64,000 bases of DNA, taken from NCBI GenBank assembly GCA_007692755.1, contig REBL01000139.1, forward strand, positions 1 to 64,000. The letters are read 5' to 3'. The stretch's first letter is position 1. The number at the start of each line of letters is the position of its first letter. Source of the DNA: Nodularia sp. (in: cyanobacteria). GTDB lineage: Bacteria > Cyanobacteriota > Cyanobacteriia > Cyanobacteriales > Nostocaceae. The notes beneath the pieces are model-generated. The model worked only from the letters and a program-made list of their open reading frames with translations. It made no database searches and was not told the origin of the DNA. The translations under genes were made by a program, and so were the position numbers. This document shows, in pieces, positions 7,051 to 15,609 of the stretch.

Positions 7051-8418
7051 TTATTGATATTTTGCGCCTAATTCCTGCTGCAAGCGATACAGAATTGTAT
7101 TGTGGTCAACCTGAGCTAAAATTTCTTGAATGACTGTACTAACTCCTAATTGTCCCCAAGTACAACCTTTTTCTAAATATACTTGGGCGGCTTTACCGAC
7201 AGTGTATGCACCATAACCTGCAATCCCAGATTGCGCGATCGCAGTTCCAGCGTAAGCAGTAATATTCAGGGGATTTTCACCACTGGCGATCGCTGACGTA
7301 CTTTTACCTAAACCCAGCATGACACTACTACCTATTTCTCCTAACAGCAAACCACCAGAACTAAAGAAAATCGTCTTTAAAATTTTGCTGGCTTCATAGC
7401 TAGTCATAGGTAAGCCATATAACCGGGCTAGAGAACGAATCAAAGCTAAATCGGCAACCGTACCACAGATCACATCTAAAACAGGTATAGGATTTAATCC
7501 TACTGCCAAGGCCTTAAATTTAGTAAATTTCCAAATAATCTCTTCAGCTTCTTTGTCGCGGAAGTCCATAGTCTTTTGCGCGATCGCCTCGGACGCATCC
7601 CGTGCTTGAATCAGTGCATTTAAAGCCAGCAGCGATCGCCCTTCCCGATTGAGAATATTCAAAATTGTCTGCTGAAGTTCCTCCACCTGGGGCTGTGGTG
7701 TCTCCCATTCATAGCTAACACGACCATCAGGCCACTCTACCCGGACTTCCATCGGTGCTGGTTCCGCCGCTACCATAACAATTTCATCAGGTAGTAAAGG
7801 TTTGGCTTGGGGATGTCCTGCACCCAGTTGTTGCAGATTGTCATAAATTGCAGAACGGTCTGTTTCTGGATATAAATCTATTTTGTTAAATACCAAAATC
7901 AGTGGCTTTTGTGCCTTGCGTAATTCCAGCAAGGCTCGATACTCAGTCCGAGTGATATCACCTGAAACTACAAACAAAATCAAATCAGCCTGACGCGTCA
8001 CTTCTCGCGCCATTTTTGCCCGTGTCTCCCCCTCAATTTCATCTAATCCAGGGGTATCAATTAATTCTACTAAAACCTTACCTCCCGGTTGCCAACGTAC
8101 AGAACGCGGCCATTGAGTGACACCGTTCAGGGGGCCAGTTTGGAGAATCTTTTCTCCCAGCAAAGCATTTAACACTGCTGACTTTCCCCGACTCACCAAA
8201 CCAAAGGCGGCAATTCTAATTACATTGGAGTCTAGTTTATTGAGTGTAGAGTTCAACCCGTCTAATTCCGGTTTCAGCAAGCCTACCAATTCTGGGTTTG
8301 AGGAAAACTTTCCTGACTTGCGGAGATATCCATACCAAGACAGCGCTTGTCTGAGACTAGCACGGGCGCGGTTTAAATGAGTTTCTTGCAAATTACGCAC
8401 GAAGTTAGATTGATTCAA
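7051..8418 (-). CDS. Membrane-associated GTPase with DUF697-like C-terminus
   Basis: A 455-residue protein. The G domain (about residues 65-215) shows G1 FGLVSRGKSAVLNALLG, G3 ELIDTPGLDEI and G4 VFNKIDLYPE, the pattern of the Era/dynamin-like small GTPases. The C-terminal part (about residues 290-455) is hydrophobic and glycine-rich (GLNPIPVLDVICGTVADLALIRSLARLYG, then IFFSSGGLLLGEIGSSVMLGLG), as in DUF697 proteins, and probably associates with the membrane. Cyanobacterial homologues are widespread but their cellular role is not settled. The gene is monocistronic. Four HIP1 sites fall inside it. Confidence 0.85.
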   Translation of the reverse strand: MNQSNFVRNLQETHLNRARASLRQALSWYGYLRKSGKFSSNPELVGLLKPELDGLNSTLNKLDSNVIRIAAFGLVSRGKSAVLNALLGEKILQTGPLNGVTQWPRSVRWQPGGKVLVELIDTPGLDEIEGETRAKMAREVTRQADLILFVVSGDITRTEYRALLELRKAQKPLILVFNKIDLYPETDRSAIYDNLQQLGAGHPQAKPLLPDEIVMVAAEPAPMEVRVEWPDGRVSYEWETPQPQVEELQQTILNILNREGRSLLALNALIQARDASEAIAQKTMDFRDKEAEEIIWKFTKFKALAVGLNPIPVLDVICGTVADLALIRSLARLYGLPMTSYEASKILKTIFFSSGGLLLGEIGSSVMLGLGKSTSAIASGENPLNITAYAGTAIAQSGIAGYGAYTVGKAAQVYLEKGCTWGQLGVSTVIQEILAQVDHNTILYRLQQELGAKYQ

Positions 8419-8540
8419 GGTTGAACAAACAGCAAGCTACATATCCATTTTGCGCTAATTTTTGGGCTTTTAGCTTTCTTTGTTTATCCGTATATATATA
8501 TTCCACCCATTAATCACCAGCGGCTGATCTACAAACAAAG

Positions 8541-8941
8541 TTATTCATCCTCTTCCGAGAGTGGTGCATCAAGATCCAGATCAACTTCACCGACCAAGGA
8601 CTGAACATGGCTGACTAAATCTGAGCTAATTGCTTTTAAGTGCTGAGGGTTTTTTTCCATATCTCGTGCCAGAAAATTCAAAAATTGTCCTAGTACAGGA
8701 TCGCTTTCCATATCTAAAAGCACTAAGTTTGTCTTTGAAGGATATCGCTCAACATACTTGCTCCTATTTCCTCCCCAGGACTTACGCAAAATTATGGAAA
8801 AACGAACCGCGAAGGACACAAAGGACACGAAGTTAAGAGGATTTCAGAGAGTCCTTGCGTAAGTCCTACTCCCTTCATTTGAGCAAAGTCGTACTCAGAG
8901 CTTAAGTTGTCTTCTATTTCGTTTTCAACTTCCTTCTTCAT
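8541..8941 (-). pseudogene. Antitoxin-like gene (PrlF-type C-terminus) disrupted by a MITE
   Basis: Two open frames are parts of one gene. The upstream part starts at ATG 8941 (GGAGAGGAAG before it) and reads MKKEVENEIEDNLSSEYDF then AQMKG; the downstream part continues GNRSKYVERYPSKTNLVLLD and ends with DPVLGQFLNFLARDM...VGEVDLDLDAPLSEEDE, the acidic tail typical of PrlF antitoxins. Removing the 93-bp insertion and one copy of its 5-bp target duplication restores one frame of about 101 codons. The insertion adds 98 bases and shifts the frame, so the gene should be inactive. No YhaV-type toxin lies beside it. The frame is open upstream to another ATG at 9028; those 29 residues may be an extension or a remnant of a partner gene. 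Confidence 0.65.
8776..8868. mobile_element. 93-bp MITE with 13-bp inverted repeats and CTCCC target duplication
   Basis: AGGACTTACGCAA (8777-8789) and TTGCGTAAGTCCT (8855-8867) are perfect inverted repeats near the ends of a 93-bp non-coding element. CTCCC stands immediately outside each end (8771-8775 and 8869-8873), a 5-bp target-site duplication. Precise removal of the element plus one CTCCC rejoins the antitoxin frame, which proves the insertion. The interior includes a GAAGGACACAAAGGACACGAAG run. No transposase is encoded, so it would need a transposase supplied in trans. Confidence 0.88.
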
Positions 8942-9208
8942 AAAACTTCCTCTCCTGTCTGGTAGCTTTAAAACTAGCTTGTAGAGCTTACCCTGCTTCT
9001 CAAGCATAAAAAGCTGTTTCTTTACCATTATGCATTCAGTAATCCTTTCTGATGTAGAGGAAATTCAATGGCTCTATCGGTGAGAAGGCACAGATAAAAC
9101 TAACTTAGGTTGTAATTAATTATGCTGAGTTATCTTTCCTCTGGGCGATGTTTCTTATGCCTAGATTGAGGAAAGTTTATACATAGGTTCGCTTAGGGAT
9201 GGAAAACA

Positions 9209-9748
9209 ATGCGTACAATTAATATTGGTTTAACAGAAGAGCAGCGTCAAGGTGTGATAAATCTGTTAAATCAAGATTTAGCAGATGCCTACGTTTTGAT
9301 AGTAAAGACCAAGAAGTACCATTGGGATGTGGTAGGCCCTCAGTTTCGCAGTTTGCATGAACTTTGGGAAGAACACTATGAGAAGCTGACTGAAAATATT
9401 GATGCTTTAGCAGAACGAATTCGCGCCTTGGGCGGTTTCCCAGTGGGTACGATGGAGGGATTTCTCAAGATTGCTACCCTTAAAGAACATAGTGGTGATG
9501 TCCCTTTAGCCACAGGTATGGTAGCTCAACTGGGAGAAAATCACGAGCAGGTGATTCGTAATTTGAGAGATCATGTGGATCAGTGCAGTGAGCAGTTTCA
9601 TGATGAAGGAACATCTGACTTTTTAACTGGACTCATGGAAGAGCATGAACAGATGGCTTGGATGTTGCGCTCATTCATTGAAGGACAAGCGTTAGAACCT
9701 AGTGGTGTACAACCATCAACAGAAATGAAAACTCCTGTGGGTGTTTAG
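9209..9748 (+). CDS. Dps-family DNA-protection / iron-storage protein
   Basis: A 179-residue ferritin-like four-helix protein. Helix A with LLNQDLADAYVLIVKTKKYHWDVVGPQF and the next helix LHELWEEHYEKLTENIDALAERIRALGG carry the His and the Asp/Glu positions of the Dps ferroxidase site (YHW...H....D). Dps proteins form 12-mers that oxidise and store iron and protect DNA from peroxide. The C-terminal 20 residues are a flexible tail. Cyanobacteria have several Dps paralogues and I cannot tell which one this is. It opens a group of stress-type genes (Dps, ChaB-domain, CsbD, GlsB) and is followed by a strong inverted repeat. Confidence 0.92.
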   Translation: MRTINIGLTEEQRQGVINLLNQDLADAYVLIVKTKKYHWDVVGPQFRSLHELWEEHYEKLTENIDALAERIRALGGFPVGTMEGFLKIATLKEHSGDVPLATGMVAQLGENHEQVIRNLRDHVDQCSEQFHDEGTSDFLTGLMEEHEQMAWMLRSFIEGQALEPSGVQPSTEMKTPVGV

Positions 9749-9773
9749 AACGAGTAAATAACTTGTGAAGTGA

Positions 9774-9818
9774 AGGAAGATTGATTCTTCAACTTAGGGG
9801 ATCATAATCAATCTTCCT
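9774..9818. terminator. 13-bp inverted repeat between dps and the ChaB-domain gene
   Basis: AGGAAGATTGATT (9774-9786) and AATCAATCTTCCT (9806-9818) are perfect complements with a 19-nt loop, 25 bp after the dps stop. The stem is AT-rich and lacks a long T-run, so it may be an mRNA-processing or partial termination structure rather than a full terminator. Confidence 0.55.
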
Positions 9819-9868
9819 ATATCTGTGAAATCTGTTTATGACAAAAATAAGTTTTAAGGAGTATTAAA

Positions 9869-10636
9869 GTGCCAGAAGTTTATCAAGCAGAACGTACTAT
9901 ATCAGCTGTATTTAAAGAACAAAAGCAAATTGATCAGGTGATTCGACGTTTATTAGACAGGGGTGTGCCTAGAGATCATATTTCGATCATGGGCAAAGAC
10001 TTCCAGTCAGAAACGCGAATTTCTGGTTTTATTACGAAGAAAGATGTGATTCTGGGAGGCTTGAGAACAGGAGCAATTTTTGGTTCCTTGTTTGGTTCTT
10101 TTCTGAGCTTGCTGACTGGTGTGGGCGTACTGTTCGTTCCCTTTGTTGGGCCGATTGTAGCTGCTGGCCCTATTGGTGCTTTGTTGCTAGGTGCTGCTAG
10201 TGGAGCGATCGCAGGTAGCGCTGGTGCTGGACTAGTATCGGCCTTAACTGCTTGGGGGATGCCTGAAGATAAAGCCGCAGTTTATCAAACACGCTTACAA
10301 GCTGGCGAGTTTATCTTAATGGCAGAAGTACCAAGCGATCGCGCAGGAGAGTTTCAATTGCTGATCGAAGGTACTGGTGGCGAAGAAATTCACACAACTG
10401 ATAAAACATTGACTCACCCTTGTTCTGGGCCATGTAACAGTCCAGATGATTTGTCTCCGGAAGTTCGCTCTCATCTTTCTGAAGAAGCTCAACGTACGTT
10501 TATGGATCGCTATAACGCTGTGTTAGATCAGACAAGTGACGAGTTCACCGCTGAACAAGCTGCTTGGGATAGTGTTCATGAGCAGTTTGATGAAGACGAA
10601 AGCGGTGTTTGGTCAAAGGCTAAGGTGAATGTTTAA
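9869..10636 (+). CDS. Stress-type membrane protein with C-terminal ChaB domain
   Basis: A 255-residue protein starting at GTG 9869, preceded by AAGGAG. Residues about 1-60 resemble the general-stress-protein 17M fold ([31 protein letters not shown]). A glycine/alanine-rich double membrane-spanning segment follows at about 70-130 ([18 protein letters not shown]..., [27 protein letters not shown]). The last 65 residues ([22 protein letters not shown]...[22 protein letters not shown]) match ChaB, a small domain once linked to cation transport but of unclear role. The CSGPCN motif just before ChaB could bind a metal or form a disulphide. The fusion of these parts is common in cyanobacteria as far as I recall. 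Likely involved in stress tolerance. Confidence 0.75.
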   Translation: MPEVYQAERTISAVFKEQKQIDQVIRRLLDRGVPRDHISIMGKDFQSETRISGFITKKDVILGGLRTGAIFGSLFGSFLSLLTGVGVLFVPFVGPIVAAGPIGALLLGAASGAIAGSAGAGLVSALTAWGMPEDKAAVYQTRLQAGEFILMAEVPSDRAGEFQLLIEGTGGEEIHTTDKTLTHPCSGPCNSPDDLSPEVRSHLSEEAQRTFMDRYNAVLDQTSDEFTAEQAAWDSVHEQFDEDESGVWSKAKVNV

Positions 10637-10659
10637 CTAGTTAGTTGATAAATTTAGGG

Positions 10660-10728
10660 TGCCGTGCAACGCAGAGTTTAATCTCTAGTGATGCGTTATT
10701 TAGGCTCAAGGCCGTAACGCACCCTACT
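10660..10728. repeat. Palindromic 'GGGTGCG...CGTAACGCACCCTAC' repeat
   Basis: GGGTGCCGTGCAACGCA and a later CCGTAACGCACCCTACT form an imperfect inverted pair with ATGCGTTATTTAGG between. It is one of the GTAGGGTG-type extragenic palindromes seen in several gaps of this window and has no coding content. Confidence 0.5.
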
Positions 10729-10850
10729 GGTACTGCTAATAGTTAGGCAAATAGGAAGCGATGCTGACACCAGGATGTATCTAATGATAGATAGATAGTC
10801 TAAAGATTTAGTGATACTCTATCTTTAGACTTAAATATTAAAGGATAAAT

Positions 10851-11033
10851 ATGAGTATTGAAAAACGAGTCGAAGCAACTGCCAAAAATATTGAAGGCAA
10901 GGTACAAGAAGCAGTTGGTGAAGTAACAGGCAACCCAGAAGATAAGACTGAAGGGCAAGCTAAACAGGCTGAATCCCAAGTTATTCACACTATCGAAAAT
11001 ATCAAAGATGAAGTAAAGAAAATTATAGACTAG
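10851..11033 (+). CDS. CsbD-family stress protein
   Basis: A 60-residue hydrophilic, highly charged protein. The segment RVEATAKNIEGKVQEAVGEVTGNPEDKTEGQAKQAESQ is the CsbD repeat pattern (NxxGKxQexxGxxTgnpe...eGkxxq). In other bacteria CsbD is induced by general stress or phosphate limitation, but its molecular role is unknown. AAAGGA is found just before the ATG. It lies in the same orientation as dps and the ChaB-domain gene but is over 200 bp from the latter, so it probably has its own promoter. Confidence 0.88.
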   Translation: MSIEKRVEATAKNIEGKVQEAVGEVTGNPEDKTEGQAKQAESQVIHTIENIKDEVKKIID

Positions 11034-11095
11034 CTTAACGACTCTAATCTATAAATTTAGTTTTCTCTATAAAGCTATCTAATATCTATTTATGA

Positions 11096-11120
11096 CTCCA
11101 CCTTTTTACGAAAAGTGGAG
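11096..11120. terminator. Possible hairpin terminator between csbD-like and glsB-like genes
   Basis: CTCCAC (11096-11101) pairs with GTGGAG (11115-11120), extended by T/A pairs with one mismatch. It lies between two converging genes and could end both transcripts. The following T-run is weak. Confidence 0.4.
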
Positions 11121-11169
11121 CATTTAACGTTTGCTCCTAATAACTTGGCTTTTCACCATGATTATCCTA

Positions 11170-11442
11170 CTAATGACTGGTACGATCAGTTAGCAAACCC
11201 CATAGAAAGATGGCAATTATTGCACCAATGATAGCGACAATTAGACCAGGAATACTCAGAGTTGCCGCAGTGAGTTGTAATCTTCCCGTTTCTAAGATAG
11301 TAACAATAGTTCCTCCAATTAAAGCACCGACAATACCCAAAAGCATGGTTGTAATGATTCCGCCGCCCTGATGACCAGGGTAAATAGCTTTAGCAATAGC
11401 TCCGGCAATTAAACCCAGAATTATCCAAGCAATTATGTTCAT
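11170..11442 (-). CDS. GlsB/YeaQ/YmgE-family stress membrane protein
   Basis: A 90-residue integral membrane protein with three predicted spans: MNIIAWIILGLIAGAIAKAIYPG, GGGIITTMLLGIVGALIGGTIVTIL and LSIPGLIVAIIGAIIAIFLWGLL. The glycine-rich pattern and PGHQGGG loop define the transglycosylase-associated / YeaQ family, which is commonly stress-induced but has no proven activity. I start at ATG 11442; an upstream in-frame TTG adds five residues but has no better ribosome site. It faces the csbD-like gene, closing a stress-gene group. Confidence 0.85.
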   Translation of the reverse strand: MNIIAWIILGLIAGAIAKAIYPGHQGGGIITTMLLGIVGALIGGTIVTILETGRLQLTAATLSIPGLIVAIIGAIIAIFLWGLLTDRTSH

Positions 11443-12324
11443 AGTTAAAATTATCAAAAGGTTTATAAATAATTTATTAATTCCTATCTAGTTTTCCTTC
11501 TACCAGAAGAGATAGGTATTAATTATTAAAAATATTCTACCTTGATAAAATAGTGTTGGAAGGACTAAGTAATAGTATTCTGATAAGAATGCAATTTAGT
11601 TCTTCAAAAGTTAGGTTAGTCGCCAGCCTTATGGCGAAAAATTAAATACTCAGTATATGCGGTAAAAGTTAAGCCTAATTTTTATAATCTTGACCAATAG
11701 TTCCTTAATGGTACAAGCCCCCAGATTTATCTGTGGAATCAATCAATCTAAAATCTAAAATCTAAAATCTAAAATTGTTTGACCCAATACGGTTTCTTTG
11801 TAAAGCTGTGCCAAGTTCTCTCTGGGTTTTATGTCTACGCTTCTGTTTCAGAGAAGCTAACACGGTCAGCGTCGCTATAAGTATGTTCTTTGCTGTATCA
11901 TTTGGGTAAGCTAAGGGATCACGACCGACAGGAACCCCAGGATTGCAACCGTCTCATGTCTGTTGCGTCTAAGTTATTGATTTTTTGTGTGTCAGCCCTA
12001 ATATCATTAGGGAATCTATAGCTACGCCACGTCAGCCATCACACAGAACTGGTATACGTTATGTTCATAGATTTTCAATTCATTCTTCTTTATTTAGTTA
12101 GCCCTGGAATTTTCCTTTTATTCATTTTTAGGATTAGCTAATATATATAATTTCTTTAAATGAAATCCTGGATACTTTTTTATTTATAAACAAGGATTTA
12201 TCATATACCACTAGTCATTAAATAATTAGTATTTTATTTGGCTAGGTTTTTCCAAATCATGCCTGTTAGTATATAATACTAACAAAATCATGACATTTTT
12301 TAAAACAATCCGGGCATAAGTATT
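11443..12324. other. 880-bp gene-free region with dispersed repeats
   Basis: I find no supported gene. From 11691 to 11774 it contains a dispersed repeat shared with 32115-32248 and ending in (TCTAAAA)x4. The rest is AT-rich DNA; around 11830-12050 there is a more mixed-composition block (TCTACGCTTCTGTTTCAGAG, CTAAGGGATCACGACCGACAGG) with no recognised RNA motif. Promoter elements for the STAS gene must lie in the last 150 bases, but I cannot single one out. Confidence 0.6.
11691..11774. repeat. Dispersed repeat ending in (TCTAAAA)x4, copy A
   Basis: TGACCAATAGTTCCTTAATGG continuing through GCCCCCAGATTTATCTGTGG is nearly identical over about 53 bp to 32115-32167 (one difference seen). Both copies are followed by tandem TCTAAAA heptamers, four here at 11747-11774. 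Confidence 0.85.
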
Positions 12325-12651
12325 ATGAATCAACAAGTCAAAGTCGTGAAACTCAGTGGAATTGTCAATACTACAAACTCACAAGAACTTAGAGAACATA
12401 TTACTCACCTTTTAGAAAGTGGGGCAAAAATAATTTTAGTTGATTGTCAAGATGTTTCGTTTATGGATAGTTCTGCCTTGGGGTCTTTGGTATTAGCTTT
12501 CAAAACTTTACGGGCAGCAGATACAAGACTAGTTCTCTGTTCTATTAATGAACAAGTCAGAATATTATTTGAATTAACGGGTATGGATAAAGTGTTTGAG
12601 ATATTTGTAAATCAAGATGAATTTAATCAGGTTTTACTATCTACAAAGTGA
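12325..12651 (+). CDS. STAS-domain anti-sigma-factor antagonist
   Basis: A 108-residue single STAS domain: KVVKLSGIVNTTNSQELREH, then IILVDCQDVSFMDSSALGSLVLAFKTLR. The DSSALG motif carries the Ser that partner-switch kinases phosphorylate and PP2C phosphatases dephosphorylate, as in SpoIIAA and RsbV. Unphosphorylated protein would bind an anti-sigma factor or other kinase; none is encoded nearby. Its stop codon abuts, with no gap, the stop codon of a converging PP2C-type phosphatase, which makes that phosphatase the likely regulator of this protein. Confidence 0.85.
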   Translation: MNQQVKVVKLSGIVNTTNSQELREHITHLLESGAKIILVDCQDVSFMDSSALGSLVLAFKTLRAADTRLVLCSINEQVRILFELTGMDKVFEIFVNQDEFNQVLLSTK

Positions 12652-13788
12652 TTAATCGAAATTAATTTGTAGGATTGATAAATCATCATCGAAAGCCTCT
12701 TTGGAGTTCAGCGCAATCAGATAATTCAATACCTGATCGAGTTGGCGATCAATAGTGTGTTGTAAGCTAACAAGTATTTGAATAAAAGCATCCAAACTCC
12801 AAAGTGTGCCATCTAATTTTGTGATTTCGTAAGCACCATCACTGAAAATATAGAGGCTACTAGATTTCTCAATATTGCAATACGCATCAACATATTTAGC
12901 TTCTGGAAACATACCGACTGGCATTCCAGGAGTTCTCAGTAGTTGAATCGCAGTTTTCTTAGGAGATGTACCTGATACTAATATTGCTGGTGGATGACCA
13001 GCACTTGCATAAATTAATTGCCGATTAACGCGGTTATAAACTCCATACCAAATAGTAAAATATTTATCATTTTGGTAATTCATCTGAAAGGTTTGATTTA
13101 AAGCCTTGAGGACATCACTCGGTTGATAATAATTCAAACCTTTTAAGGCGCGAGAACGTAACAGATTTAGCACGGAAATTGAGGGTAGGGCTGCTTTGAG
13201 TCCATGTCCGGCTGTATCTAGCAGGTATATAGCTAGATAGTCAGAGTCTAGCCAGTAGTAATCGAAACAATCGCCACCGAGTTGTCGGGAAGGAAGGAAT
13301 CGAGAATTGATGCTGAAGGGTTCAGTTGCTGGTAAAGGTAGAAGCGATCGCATATATTCTGCGGCTTCTGCTAATTCTGTTTCTAAGAGTAGCTTTTGGG
13401 TGTGTAAATCCTGACTTAACTGATGCAAGCGCAATCCGGCTCTGACTCTGGCTTTTAATTCATTTTTCTCAATCGGTTTGGAGATAAAATCATCAGCACC
13501 AGCATCCAGTCCCTTGACACGATCAGCGATGGAATCCAAAGATGTTAAAAAAATAAAGAAAGTAGTGGACAAATTGGGGTCTGTTTTCATGCGCTTACAG
13601 ACTTCTAATCCATTCAATCCTGGCATAATCCAATCACAAATAACCAGTGCTGGATGGTAAGCGATCGCCTGGGCAATTCCTTCTTCTCCATTACTAGCGG
13701 CAACTACTTGATAGCCCTGTTTTTCTAACATCCTTTTCAGGAGTGTTTGTATAGAAATATCATCATCAATTACCAGTATTTGAAACAT
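12652..13788 (-). CDS. Response regulator with SpoIIE/PP2C phosphatase output
   Basis: A 378-residue two-domain protein. Residues 1-120 are a CheY-like receiver (ILVIDDD with the acidic pocket, phosphoacceptor Asp in ALVICDWIMPGLNG near residue 51, Thr in FIFLTSLDS, Lys in DFISKPIEKNE). A short coiled linker (LRLHQLSQDLHTQKLLLETELAEAAEYM) joins a PP2C_SIG/SpoIIE domain with GGDCFDYYWLDSDYLAIYLLDTAGHGLKAALPS and a late SDGAYEITKLDG. Such proteins dephosphorylate STAS antagonists in response to a sensor kinase. The STAS gene convergent to it, with abutting stop codons, is the likely substrate. No kinase gene is adjacent. Confidence 0.9.
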   Translation of the reverse strand: MFQILVIDDDISIQTLLKRMLEKQGYQVVAASNGEEGIAQAIAYHPALVICDWIMPGLNGLEVCKRMKTDPNLSTTFFIFLTSLDSIADRVKGLDAGADDFISKPIEKNELKARVRAGLRLHQLSQDLHTQKLLLETELAEAAEYMRSLLPLPATEPFSINSRFLPSRQLGGDCFDYYWLDSDYLAIYLLDTAGHGLKAALPSISVLNLLRSRALKGLNYYQPSDVLKALNQTFQMNYQNDKYFTIWYGVYNRVNRQLIYASAGHPPAILVSGTSPKKTAIQLLRTPGMPVGMFPEAKYVDAYCNIEKSSSLYIFSDGAYEITKLDGTLWSLDAFIQILVSLQHTIDRQLDQVLNYLIALNSKEAFDDDLSILQINFD

Positions 13789-14005
13789 AGAAACCGCTAA
13801 TTTAAAAATTAATAAAAAATAAAAGTATCCTAGATTTTACGGCTGAAAACCTTGAATTTATGATTCTATAGCAGTTGGCGCTAATTAGAGACGCGATGTA
13901 TTGCTTTTATACAAATGGGAAGAATTAATTAACCACAAATAAATTCCTCCCCAGCAGATTAAAAAACGCTAATCAACCGCATAGGTTTTTCATCGTGATC
14001 AAATA

Positions 14006-14773
14006 TTATAGAGGTAACAACGGATTTATCCATAAGAGAATAGCGCGGTTTAGCTGGTTCAAATCTCGGTAGACTTCTTGTCTAAACCATTGCCCTAAAG
14101 CATCTAAGGGAGTAAATGATGCTCCTGGTTGCCATTTAATATCTTGGCCTAAAGGTGTCGTGTGAGTACCGGGTAAGGTTTGTGTGGTTACCATATCAGA
14201 AAAGCGGGCTTGTAAGATTTTGGTTAAAGGTGCTGATTGGTCAATCGTGTCGTTTCTAAATTTTATTAATAAATTGCGGCGGATATTGTAGCTTTCCTGT
14301 ATCAACTGGTTAGTTTCCAGAGGCGAAGGAGTAAACTCAACCCGGAAAGTCGAATTTAACTGTTCGACTAAAGGGATAGCCTCCTTAGCGGCGTAGTTGT
14401 TGAAGGAAATTAAAATATTCCCGGCACGTTCTACAGGTAGCAGACTCCCGATTAGTAAGTGAAGTTTACAACCCATGCTATGCCCTAATCCATAAGTAGG
14501 GAGATAAAGTTGGCGTAATGCCCCAGAGTCGTGTAATCGTTCTATGGTGCGTTCAAAGTTCAGCAGTACAGTTTTCGCGATCGCAATATGATCCAATGTA
14601 TTAACAAATGGTGTAGCAATAATAACATATCCTTTATTGGCCAGTTGTTCTAGTAACCAGCGATAAGTGAGATGGGGTGCAGTGGCCACAAATGCACCGC
14701 CCAGAAAATGGATCATTCCGATGGGTTTTGGGGGAATGAGTACCCAGTTACCTCTAATTTCTTTCCAGTCCAT
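14006..14773 (-). CDS. DUF1350-family alpha/beta-hydrolase-like protein
   Basis: A 255-residue protein of a family found in cyanobacteria and plastids. The opening WKEIRGNWVLIPPKPIGMIHFLGGAFVATAPHLTYRWLLE and the nucleophile-elbow sequence LGHSMGCKLHLL (GxSxG with Ser near residue 118) identify DUF1350, an alpha/beta-hydrolase relative. The oxyanion region IHFLGGAF fits the fold. There is no signal peptide. No substrate is known to me. It is preceded by an intergenic gap of about 100 bp and reads leftward like the next two upstream genes but is not clearly in an operon. Confidence 0.8.
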   Translation of the reverse strand: MDWKEIRGNWVLIPPKPIGMIHFLGGAFVATAPHLTYRWLLEQLANKGYVIIATPFVNTLDHIAIAKTVLLNFERTIERLHDSGALRQLYLPTYGLGHSMGCKLHLLIGSLLPVERAGNILISFNNYAAKEAIPLVEQLNSTFRVEFTPSPLETNQLIQESYNIRRNLLIKFRNDTIDQSAPLTKILQARFSDMVTTQTLPGTHTTPLGQDIKWQPGASFTPLDALGQWFRQEVYRDLNQLNRAILLWINPLLPL

Positions 14774-14877
14774 ACCTATAGGCGATCGCTAAATTCACAC
14801 CTCTTTATGTTAGACCGTTGATTGCAGTCCTGGGGGGCTTGACGAAAAAAGCTAAGACATGGAAGGATTGATTAGTT

Positions 14878-15609
14878 TTAGCTTTGGGTTTGCAGCCTTT
14901 TCATTTCAATTTGCACATCTAAGGCAATTTGTAATGCTTCATTGAGTAACCTGCCATGTTCGCTAGCTTCTTCTGCAACTTGCATGGCTGTTAAAGTGGC
15001 TAAATTATTGGCAAATAGCTCTGTATTCCTGAGAATAAAATCCTTGTTTTCCCTTAAGATTCTTTCTGTCTTCAAAGCCCGAATTAAATCAGTTCTGGTG
15101 AGTTTCAACGCATCGATCACTCTTGCTCTTTCTTGAATCACTACTCCTGAGTTGCCAGCTGCTTCTATTTGATCATTGATATCTATGGCTTTGATCACAG
15201 CATTATACCTATCAACATCATTTAAAAGTATTTCTAAAGAATTTGTCATATTTTTATCAAGATTTTTAAGTCTTTTCCACCATAATAAATACAAAATAAT
15301 CTGTGTAACGCCTCCACCCCAAAAACATAATATTATTAACAACAACCAGGATGGAATGGTAATCCATGTAGCAAATAATCGAATAATAATATCAAAAACC
15401 AAATAGCTAAAAACAAATATAGAACAACTAATAAAAACTACAGTCGCTCCCTCAGAACCTTTCAATTTGTCTATAATCATTCTGGTAATCCCTTTTAAGG
15501 GATTGATAATAATAATTAATTCATCCTTAACAGGTAAATTAGTCAATTTCCGCAATTCTTTTTGACTAATATCTAAGCCATGTAAATCATTACGCACAGC
15601 TTTTTGCAT
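14878..15609 (-). CDS. Membrane protein of unknown function with long helical tail
   Basis: A protein of about 243 residues not recognised as a named family. Residues about 50-80 (GATVVFISCSIFVFSYLVFDIII) and 88-112 (IPSWLLLIILCFWGGGVTQIILYLL) are two membrane spans. The region beyond, from about 118 to the end, is charged and helix-forming, probably coiled coil, with LKTERILRENKDFILRNTE. This layout suggests a membrane-anchored cytoplasmic helical bundle. The start is uncertain: ATG 15609 has GGTGAGG directly against it, and an in-frame GTG lies at 15615. The gap upstream is AT-rich. Confidence 0.6.
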   Translation of the reverse strand: MQKAVRNDLHGLDISQKELRKLTNLPVKDELIIIINPLKGITRMIIDKLKGSEGATVVFISCSIFVFSYLVFDIIIRLFATWITIPSWLLLIILCFWGGGVTQIILYLLWWKRLKNLDKNMTNSLEILLNDVDRYNAVIKAIDINDQIEAAGNSGVVIQERARVIDALKLTRTDLIRALKTERILRENKDFILRNTELFANNLATLTAMQVAEEASEHGRLLNEALQIALDVQIEMKRLQTQS

